From NCBI GenBank assembly GCA_039796915.1, contig JBDKIU010000025.1, forward strand, positions 1 to 12,703: 12,703 nt of DNA. Direction: 5' to 3'. Made by a program: the position numbers and the translations under genes. The DNA comes from REEB481 sp039796915. GTDB taxonomy: Bacteria; Bacteroidota; Bacteroidia; NS11-12g; UBA955. Shown here piece by piece: positions 7,039 to 12,703 of this stretch. How positions within the stretch are numbered: the first letter of the stretch is position 1; every line of letters begins with the position of its first letter. Under the pieces are notes generated by a model. It did no database searches. It was given only the letters and a program-made list of their open reading frames with translations, and was not told the origin of the DNA.

Positions 7039-8196
7039 TCAGTAGGCGATGGTTTTGTGGAATTTCAACGGCAGGGTACTCAGCAATGCAGCGATTTTCT
7101 CGCCCGCGTCGCCGCCGCCATACACGTGTGACGTGGGAATATTCCGGTTGGCATTGTGGGTGTGCACCGCCTTCAGGATGGCTTCGCGTTCGTAAGGCAC
7201 ATCCAGCACATTGTGCCCGCGGTCGCGCTTGTTCTGACGAGATCCAATGTTCACCACCGGAACACCCAGAAACGCACACTCGCGGATACCCACGCTGCTG
7301 TTGCCAACCAAACCTCGGGCATTCAACAGCAAACGCAGGAAGTCATCGGGTTCCATGTTTTTGAAAAAGTGGAACTTGTGCAGGTCGTGGTCTTCACGGA
7401 ATGTACGAATACCGCTGGAAGTAGCATCGGCTCCGGCATCTACGTTTGGCCAGAACCAAAGCACCTGTTCGCCGCTCTGATACATGGCGCTGAGGGTTTC
7501 TTCAATTTGCCTGCGCGCCATATTAAACTCGTTGGTTACAGGATGTTGCATCACCACCCAATATCCTTTTTTCAAATCGGGCTTCTGTCCCACTCCGCCA
7601 TACTTTTCATAAGGATCGAAATCAAGTGCAGGCTGTTCTTTGATGCGGGCCGCCAGGTCAATACTCGGACATCCGGTATTAAATACAGAATCCGGTTCTT
7701 CGCCGAGTTTAATGACCCGTTCATACGCAGATGTAGAAGCCACGAAGTGATAATCGGCCAGCTTGGTGATGGCATGGCGTACCTTCTCGTCAATATTTCC
7801 GGTCACTTCGCCGCCCTGAATATGCACCAATGGAATGTTCATGTAGGAAGCTGCGATGGCTGTAGCCATGGTTTCGAATCGATCAGCGATGGTGATGACC
7901 ATATCGGGCTTGATGTTGTTGAACACCGTGCTCAGCTCCAGAATGCCGATGCCTGTTGTTTTAGCCGCGGCAGTAAGGTTTTCACCTTCCAGTACATTAA
8001 AAACCTGAGCGGTAATGTCGAAACCATCCTGACGGATGTAGTTTACTGCTGATCCATAACGGTCGAGCAGAGCCGAAGCCGCTATCACCAACTGTAATTC
8101 CAGATCCGGATGATCTTTGATGGCCTGCAATGCGGTTTTTATCCTGCTGTAGCTCGGCCTTGCCGTTACCACAACACATATTTTTCTGATGCTCAT
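7039..8196 (-). CDS. neuC: Hydrolysing UDP-N-acetylhexosamine 2-epimerase, NeuC family
   Basis: Converts UDP-GlcNAc to ManNAc plus UDP (NeuC) or the 2,4-diacetamido-trideoxy analogue (LegG), supplying the substrate of NeuB. The 385-residue product has the GT-B-like 2-epimerase fold: RKICVVVTARPSYSRIKTAL at 4-23, ADRFETMA (104-111), HIQGGEVTGNIDEKVRHA (125-142), QHPV (217-220), GNSSVGIREC (298-307) and NIGSRQNKRDRG (316-327), the last two being UDP-contact motifs in this family. The HIQGGE..G..DE..R form and the neighbouring neuB/neuA point to the hydrolysing branch rather than WecB. Length is usual. ATG at 8196 follows an A-rich 26-bp spacer after neuB, with no Shine-Dalgarno. Whether the substrate is UDP-GlcNAc or UDP-di-NAc-bacillosamine cannot be read; no bacillosamine genes lie in the window. 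Confidence 0.9.
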   Translation of the reverse strand: MSIRKICVVVTARPSYSRIKTALQAIKDHPDLELQLVIAASALLDRYGSAVNYIRQDGFDITAQVFNVLEGENLTAAAKTTGIGILELSTVFNNIKPDMVITIADRFETMATAIAASYMNIPLVHIQGGEVTGNIDEKVRHAITKLADYHFVASTSAYERVIKLGEEPDSVFNTGCPSIDLAARIKEQPALDFDPYEKYGGVGQKPDLKKGYWVVMQHPVTNEFNMARRQIEETLSAMYQSGEQVLWFWPNVDAGADATSSGIRTFREDHDLHKFHFFKNMEPDDFLRLLLNARGLVGNSSVGIRECAFLGVPVVNIGSRQNKRDRGHNVLDVPYEREAILKAVHTHNANRNIPTSHVYGGGDAGEKIAALLSTLPLKFHKTIAY

Positions 8197-8222
8197 GTTG
8201 CTTTTTTGAGGGTTTGTTTGAT

Positions 8223-9239
8223 TCAGGATTGAAGGTGTTCAGGTTTCAGGAAGGACCAGCGCTTCAAATCCTGGACGAGTTTTTTTCCGATGCAACTCCG
8301 ATAGTCGTGTGCCGGAATACCGGCATCGCCGGGTTTTTTGGATTCCAGGTCGGCACTTTCCAGGATGTGGCCTGCGGGCAAATCCTTGTTGACACACAGA
8401 CTTTTACCAAACATGGTTTTCAGGGTTGAAAATGCGGCAGCGTCGGTTTTGGCCACAGGTGTTTGAAGTGCTTTGCTGATTTGCCTGCATCCGGCCACCA
8501 GCTGCGCAGTTTCTTCGATGGTAAGAGAAGCTTTGGCATCAGGACCGAACATGGTTTTGTGAAAAACCACGTGAAATTCAAGCATCGAAGCGCCCAGCGC
8601 AGCAGCGGCAAGTCCGGCGTAAATGTTCGCGGAATGGTCAGAAAACCCTACCGGAATATTATAGCGTTCTTTCATCGCGGCCATTACTTGCAGGCCCCAC
8701 TGTTCGGGCTGCGTGGGATATGCCGTAGTGCACTGCATCAAGCTCAGCTTGTTGCCGAAGGGCCTGAGAAACGCAATGGTATCATCCAGTTCTTCCCAAT
8801 CGCTCATGCCTGAAGAAAGGATGATGGGCTTTCCGGTTTGGGCAATACGTTCCAGCATCAGAAAATTGCTCAGTTCTCCTGAGCCAATTTTGTATTGCTT
8901 CACGTCCAGTTGTTCCAGCAGTGTGACCGCCGCAACGGAAAATGGTGAAGCCAGAAATTCCATACCCTTTTCGGTACAGTGTTTTTTCAGGCCGGCCCAC
9001 TGTTCCGGAGTAAATTCCATGCGCTTCCAGTAGTCGAAACGGGTGGCATCTTCATAGCTGAAGTTCACCCGAAACTGTTCCAGGCTGCTGCTTTCGGCTT
9101 CGGCAATATGCACCTGAAACTTCACCGCATCCACACCGGTTTCCGCAAGGGCATCGATGTAGGAATGGGCAATACCCAGACTGCCTTCATGGGCCTGTGC
9201 AATCTCTGCGATGAGGAACATATTCCGCGAATCAGGCAT
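8223..9239 (-). CDS. neuB: Nonulosonic acid (N-acetylneuraminate-type) synthase
   Basis: Condenses phosphoenolpyruvate with ManNAc or a related 6-deoxy sugar to give a nine-carbon acid. The 338-residue protein has a TIM barrel (about 1-265): FLIAEIAQAHEGS (8-20), DAVKFQ (37-42), MEFLASPFS (93-101), KIGSGEL (117-123), GMSDWEEL (144-151), GFSDHSANIYAG (198-209) and EFHVVFHKTMFGPDAKASLT (221-240). A C-terminal SAF (antifreeze-like) domain follows (about 275-338). Catalytic and metal-binding residues look present, including His223. Many NeuB proteins read E-K-H-F at the last motif and have KRPG in the SAF domain; here these are EFHV and KKPG. The start at 9239 overlaps the 3' end of the oxidoreductase gene by 8 bp, supporting one transcript. 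LegI is a real alternative; PseI is less likely with neuC next door. Confidence 0.9.
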   Translation of the reverse strand: MPDSRNMFLIAEIAQAHEGSLGIAHSYIDALAETGVDAVKFQVHIAEAESSSLEQFRVNFSYEDATRFDYWKRMEFTPEQWAGLKKHCTEKGMEFLASPFSVAAVTLLEQLDVKQYKIGSGELSNFLMLERIAQTGKPIILSSGMSDWEELDDTIAFLRPFGNKLSLMQCTTAYPTQPEQWGLQVMAAMKERYNIPVGFSDHSANIYAGLAAAALGASMLEFHVVFHKTMFGPDAKASLTIEETAQLVAGCRQISKALQTPVAKTDAAAFSTLKTMFGKSLCVNKDLPAGHILESADLESKKPGDAGIPAHDYRSCIGKKLVQDLKRWSFLKPEHLQS

Positions 9240-10269
9240 CCTTAAATTTCAACCGGAAATAGGGATTTTGAGCGTATATATTTTCAATGATTTCAACCAC
9301 CTTCAATCCCTCAAGCGCATTGGTGGTGGGGAATTCGCCACCATTCAACGAGTTGATTACATTGTCGAAAATGTAGTTGTGGTTCGCGGCGCTTCCCTTA
9401 TACGGACCATAATCGTTGGCAGGGTTTGCCGGTGGCAGTTCGGGCATGGTGTAATCCTGGATGTGGCAGTATTCCACTTCATTCATGTATTGTCCGCCAA
9501 TTTTCACGGTTCCCTTGCTGCCAATAATCGTGATGCTGCTTTCGAAATTTTTGTCCCATACGGCGGTGCTGTAGTTGATGCAGCCCATGCCACCGTTTTT
9601 AAAGCGGAACTGCACCAGGCCGCTGTCTTCAAACTCCGTACTGTTCTGGTGGGAGAAATCTGCAAACTGCGCTTTGATATCGGTGATGTCGCCGAACAGC
9701 CAGAACATGATGTCCACAAAATGGCTGAACTGGGTAAACAGCGTGCCGCCATCAAGGATTCTGGAACCCTTCCAGCCTCCGGCTTTGTAGTAGCGATCGT
9801 CGCGGTTCCAGTAGCAGTTCACCTGAACCAGGTGAATATCGCCCAACACCTGTTCCTGTATGATGTCTTTGATCCAGACCGAAGGCGGCGAATAGCGGTT
9901 TTGCATCACACAGAACACCATTTTATGTTGCTGCATGGCTTTGAAAATCACCTGTTCGCAATCGGCTTTGCTTAGGGCCATAGGCTTTTCAATCACCACA
10001 TGATGACCGCTTTCCAATCCGGCAAGGGCGTGCGAGGCGTGAAGGCCGTTGGGTGTGGCTACACAAAGAACGTCAAAGGCCGGACCTTCGCGCAACAGCG
10101 CTTCCAGCGATGAAAAGAAGGGCACCTGATATGCGTCCAGGCCCAGGCTGTCCTTGTCTCTGATGTCGGCCAGGGCCACCAGTTCCGCCTGGGGATTGCG
10201 TACCACCATTTCAGCATGTCTTTTGCCGATGTGGCCGCATCCAACTACGGCAAATTTGTAGGTATTCAT
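9232..10269 (-). CDS. Gfo/Idh/MocA-family NAD(P)-dependent sugar oxidoreductase
   Basis: The 345-residue product has a Rossmann domain with VVGCGHIGKRHAEM (8-21), CVATPNGLHASHALAGLESG (69-88) and the family signature EKPMAL (94-99). The catalytic C-terminal domain contains YWNRDDRYY (153-161), GWKGSRILDGGTLFTQFSHF (165-184) and later strands. The YWNRDDxYY..GWxG...DGG..xxQ.xHF block resembles the WlbA/WbpB branch that oxidises UDP-sugars in surface-polysaccharide loci (family knowledge), so a nucleotide-sugar substrate is a reasonable inference; the actual substrate is unknown. The frame is open further upstream to 10317, but the ATG at 10269 is preferred: it directly precedes the Rossmann strand and overlaps the ABC gene stop as ATGA. 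Its place between the exporter and neuB suggests it modifies a sugar of the same glycan. Confidence 0.87.
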   Translation of the reverse strand: MNTYKFAVVGCGHIGKRHAEMVVRNPQAELVALADIRDKDSLGLDAYQVPFFSSLEALLREGPAFDVLCVATPNGLHASHALAGLESGHHVVIEKPMALSKADCEQVIFKAMQQHKMVFCVMQNRYSPPSVWIKDIIQEQVLGDIHLVQVNCYWNRDDRYYKAGGWKGSRILDGGTLFTQFSHFVDIMFWLFGDITDIKAQFADFSHQNSTEFEDSGLVQFRFKNGGMGCINYSTAVWDKNFESSITIIGSKGTVKIGGQYMNEVEYCHIQDYTMPELPPANPANDYGPYKGSAANHNYIFDNVINSLNGGEFPTTNALEGLKVVEIIENIYAQNPYFRLKFKDA

Positions 10270-12032
10270 GATTGGATATGAAGCTTTTGATTCTTGATGA
10301 GGTAGATTTGGTCGCAAAGGTCTAACATCCTTGTGCGGTGTGCAATGATGATGATGGTTTTTCCGTGTTTTCGCAAATCCTGTATGGTTTCCAGCACTTG
10401 TGTTTCCGTATGTTCATCCAAGGCGCTGGTAGGTTCGTCAAGGATGAGCAGCGGACGGTCAAAATACAAAGCCCGGGCCAGGGAAATGCGCTGCTTTTGT
10501 CCTTCCGACAGGTTGCCACCGCGGTCTTCAATTTCCTGAAAAGGCCAGGATGCTTCCTCCCCGGCCGGAATGAAGGCAGCCTTTTTCAAACAGTCTATCA
10601 CCCGAAGCATGTCGATGGCTCCCGGCGCCTGTCCGAGTGCCACGTTCTCGGCAAGGGTTCCCTGAAACAGGTAAGGTTCCTGACTCACATAACCACACAA
10701 CCCGGAAAGGTTCAGGCCATGTTCCATCACGCGGCCATCGCACAAAACAGCTCCATGATCAGGTATTTCCATCCCCATGATCAACTTCAGCAGGGTGCTT
10801 TTTCCGGCGCCCGAAGGACCAACAATGCCAATGCAGGAACCGCGCGGAATTTCTAAATCCACACCATCGAACACCTGAAGTCCGCTTTTGCGATAGCTGA
10901 AACTCAGGTTGGAAAGGGTGATCCGCTCGCGGAACGCTTCCGGACTGTATTCCTGAAAACCGTCGCCGGAATCCATACATTCCAAAATCCGCCGGATGGT
11001 GAAATGATGCGCTTTGATGTGCAGGTTGGCCTGCAACACGCGGTTGGCCGCCGGTATCAAGCGGAAAATCGAAAAGGCGAGCAATGCAGACGTGATGCGC
11101 ACATCACCCGGATTGTCGCTGATGAAATAGCCGTAAAAAACCAGCAGGATGATGCCGGCCAGTGCAACCAGCTCGTTAATCCTTCCCGGAATCAATTGGA
11201 AGCTGACCGTTCTGATGCCCGCCGAAGTAAAGCCTTCCTGGTATAATCTGAACTTTTCGAAGAAGCGCTGTTCGGCCTTGTGGATGCGAATGTCGATGTA
11301 ACCGGGCAGGCCAAAATCAAGAATGTGGGTAGCTTTTTCCCGGAAATGGCTGCTGGTTTTTCCCAGGTTAAACACCCGATTTCGGGTATAGCGATTCACC
11401 AGGTAAAAGGAAGGGATGAACAAGCCACACAGAAACACCAACAGCAGCGGCTTATAGAGGCCAAACACCAGCAGCAGCGAACAAACCACCACCATTTCTG
11501 AAATGAGGTTGATGACCGGAAAATACACGCCGGTAACAAAATGAAAAGGCGTGAACAACACCTTGTCGGAAAGCTGCGAGGCATGATGGTCAAACCGCAG
11601 CTCTGTTCCAGCACGGAATTGATGCTTGTAACATTGCGATGCCAGACTCGACACAATCGATAAGGCATTTTTCCGGGTGAATCGGTAAAACAGGATGGCC
11701 AACAAATTCTTCAACAGAAAAAACAATAGAATCAAAACCACCAGAAAGATGAGGAAATGGGCTTCAGAGCTGAAGTTCAGCGTATCAAACAGCCATCTGA
11801 TTTTGCTGCTTTTCTCCAGAAAGCTGCGGTCCATGGCCAGCATCAAAACCGGCACCATGGCCGAAAGTCCCAGCACATCCGCCAGGGAAATCAACGTAGC
11901 AATGCCAATGATGAGTTTGCTCCTGCGAAGCTGCCTGTCCGTAAGCAACAACCGGATGTTTTTCAGGGTGTAAAGGATGGGTTTGGTATCGGACAAGGTG
12001 CGCAAATTTAACCGAAATCCCGCTTTTGGCAT
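10266..12032 (-). CDS. ABC exporter half-transporter (PglK/MsbA-like), probable glycolipid flippase
   Basis: From the ATG at 12032 this is a 588-residue fused permease-ATPase. The N-terminal part has about six hydrophobic segments (LIIGIATLISLADVLGLSAM, FLIFLVVLILLFFLLKNLL, ISEMVVVCSLLLVFGLYKPL, LLLVFLCGLFIPSFYLV, ELVALAGIILLVFYGYFI, ITSALLAFSIFRLIPAANRV). The nucleotide-binding domain has Walker A GPSGAGKST (about 405-413), Q-loop VSQEPYLF (about 449-456), signature NLSEGQKQR (about 507-515, LSEGQ for LSGGQ), Walker B LLILDEPTSALDE (about 528-540) and the switch His in IIIIAHR (about 560-566). All ATPase residues are present. Related proteins flip lipid-linked oligosaccharide or lipid A; next to the NulO genes a lipid-linked glycan is the best guess. 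The open frame reaches 12122, but starting there would leave no room before the divergent gene at 12123 and adds unconserved residues, so 12032 is chosen. First gene of the operon. Confidence 0.88.
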   Translation of the reverse strand: MPKAGFRLNLRTLSDTKPILYTLKNIRLLLTDRQLRRSKLIIGIATLISLADVLGLSAMVPVLMLAMDRSFLEKSSKIRWLFDTLNFSSEAHFLIFLVVLILLFFLLKNLLAILFYRFTRKNALSIVSSLASQCYKHQFRAGTELRFDHHASQLSDKVLFTPFHFVTGVYFPVINLISEMVVVCSLLLVFGLYKPLLLVFLCGLFIPSFYLVNRYTRNRVFNLGKTSSHFREKATHILDFGLPGYIDIRIHKAEQRFFEKFRLYQEGFTSAGIRTVSFQLIPGRINELVALAGIILLVFYGYFISDNPGDVRITSALLAFSIFRLIPAANRVLQANLHIKAHHFTIRRILECMDSGDGFQEYSPEAFRERITLSNLSFSYRKSGLQVFDGVDLEIPRGSCIGIVGPSGAGKSTLLKLIMGMEIPDHGAVLCDGRVMEHGLNLSGLCGYVSQEPYLFQGTLAENVALGQAPGAIDMLRVIDCLKKAAFIPAGEEASWPFQEIEDRGGNLSEGQKQRISLARALYFDRPLLILDEPTSALDEHTETQVLETIQDLRKHGKTIIIIAHRTRMLDLCDQIYLIKNQKLHIQS

Positions 12033-12046
12033 GTGTGAAACACACA
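12032..12046. repeat. Short palindrome in the divergent promoter region
   Basis: TGTGTG-AAA-CACACA forms a perfect 6-3-6 inverted repeat whose first base is shared with the proposed ABC-exporter start codon. It lies in the 90-bp gap (12033-12122) between two divergent genes, a suitable place for an operator, but chance is a fair alternative. I found no convincing -33/-7 pair in this gap. Confidence 0.25.
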
Positions 12047-12122
12047 GAAGCGCTTCAGCAGGAACGAGATACCTTACAGTTTGGGTTCCATAATTCAGGG
12101 CCATGCATTTCTTTTGCAGCAC

Positions 12123-12703
12123 ATGTCAGAACGTATTCTGGTTATTGGCGCCTGCGGGCAAATAGGCACGGAACTGGTTGAGGCCCTGGCCGGTATCTAT
12201 GGAAATGGAAATGTACTGGCCACCGATGTGCGCGATGCCGGGAATGTAGCCGACGTTCCGTACAAAAAGCTGGACGTGCTGGATCAAAAAGGGGTGGCAG
12301 AAACCATCATGCAGTTCAGGCCGCATCAGATTTACCACCTTGCTGCGCTGCTCAGCGCCACTGCCGAAAAGAACCCCAAGCTGGGCTGGCAGCTGAATAT
12401 GGACGGACTGTTCTATGTGCTCGATGCTGCTTTGGAAGCCGGCGTAGCCAAAGTGTACTGGCCCAGCAGCATTGCCGCCTTCGGACCTAATACGCCCAGA
12501 CTCGACACGCCTCAGTACTGCGTGATGGATCCAAATACCGTGTACGGCATCAGCAAACTGGCAGGCGAACGTTATGCGGAATATTACTTCAAGCGCTACG
12601 GACTGGATGTGCGCAGCCTGCGCTATCCCGGCCTGATTGGCTGGAAAGCCGCACCCGGCGGAGGAACCACCGATTATGCAGTGTCTATTTACTACGACGC
12701 ACT
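12123..12703 (+). CDS. tdh: L-threonine 3-dehydrogenase, short-chain (SDR) type, 3'-truncated by the window
   Basis: Oxidises L-threonine to 2-amino-3-oxobutyrate with NAD+ in the cytoplasm. The visible 193 residues have the extended-SDR Rossmann motif VIGACGQIGTEL (7-18), acidic ATDVR after the second strand (33-37), HLAALLSATAEKNP (72-85), SSIAAFGP (115-122) and the catalytic Y-x-x-x-K in VYGISKLAGE (140-149; Tyr141, Lys145). RYPGLIGWKAAPGGGTTDYA (167-186) matches the substrate-binding region typical of the GalE-like threonine dehydrogenases found in Bacteroidota and distinguishes it from sugar epimerases. About 120 residues are missing beyond the edge. The ATG at 12123 gives the usual short N-terminus. 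It is transcribed away from the ABC exporter; no partner ligase gene (kbl) is in view, and the gene is probably unrelated to the glycan operon. Confidence 0.85.
   Translation, partial: MSERILVIGACGQIGTELVEALAGIYGNGNVLATDVRDAGNVADVPYKKLDVLDQKGVAETIMQFRPHQIYHLAALLSATAEKNPKLGWQLNMDGLFYVLDAALEAGVAKVYWPSSIAAFGPNTPRLDTPQYCVMDPNTVYGISKLAGERYAEYYFKRYGLDVRSLRYPGLIGWKAAPGGGTTDYAVSIYYDA

Noticed and set aside
6600..9975. Plus-strand open frames of about 250-300 codons opposite neuA, neuC and the oxidoreductase
   Set aside because: Compositions are unnatural (Arg/His/Cys-rich stretches, no motifs) and the minus strand carries recognisable enzymes across the same bases.
12080..12116. TTTG...TTCTTTTG as a Bacteroidota -33/-7 promoter for tdh
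   Set aside because: The spacer is about 25 nt instead of roughly 19-21, the -7 lacks its conserved A, and the transcript would start almost at the ATG.
1..12703. CRISPR arrays, tRNA or rRNA genes, complete insertion sequences
   Set aside because: No regularly spaced direct repeats, cloverleaf-like or rRNA-like sequence, and no intact transposase with terminal inverted repeats were seen on reading both strands.

Overview
The window looks like a chromosomal segment of a Bacteroidota bacterium of moderate GC. Three observations point there: a secreted protein with a type IX secretion (T9SS) C-terminal sorting domain, a short-chain L-threonine 3-dehydrogenase of the type common in that phylum, and the absence of Shine-Dalgarno sequences before the start codons. 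The genus cannot be read from the sequence.

Left part (1-4500). The left edge carries the C-terminal end of a DUF4143-type ATPase on the minus strand, open only back to about position 202 and apparently a decayed remnant. On the plus strand follows a complete glmS (427-2268), which makes glucosamine-6-phosphate and so feeds UDP-GlcNAc supply. Next is an A+T-rich gene for a secreted, beta-propeller-like T9SS cargo protein (2330-4075). The apparent gap 4076-4503 is not empty: on the minus strand it holds a multiply frameshifted remnant resembling small recombinase-like proteins.

Middle (4504-6243). A plus-strand gene encodes a probable outer-membrane beta-barrel protein. It converges on two minus-strand genes: a small membrane protein that looks C-terminally short, and a 1-Cys (Prx6-type) peroxiredoxin.

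Right part (6321-12032, minus strand). A tightly packed operon is read from right to left: a PglK/MsbA-like ABC exporter, a Gfo/Idh/MocA oxidoreductase, NeuB-like, NeuC-like and NeuA-like enzymes. Junctions are 4-bp overlap, 8-bp overlap, 26-bp gap and 1-bp gap, the last into a TTG start. NeuC, NeuB and NeuA homologues make a CMP-activated nonulosonic acid (sialic acid or a relative such as legionaminic acid) from a UDP-HexNAc precursor. The ABC protein probably flips or exports a lipid-linked glycan, and the oxidoreductase probably tailors a sugar. No glycosyltransferase, dehydratase or aminotransferase is visible, so the exact sugar and acceptor stay open.

Right edge. A divergent plus-strand gene for L-threonine 3-dehydrogenase starts at 12123 and runs off the window.
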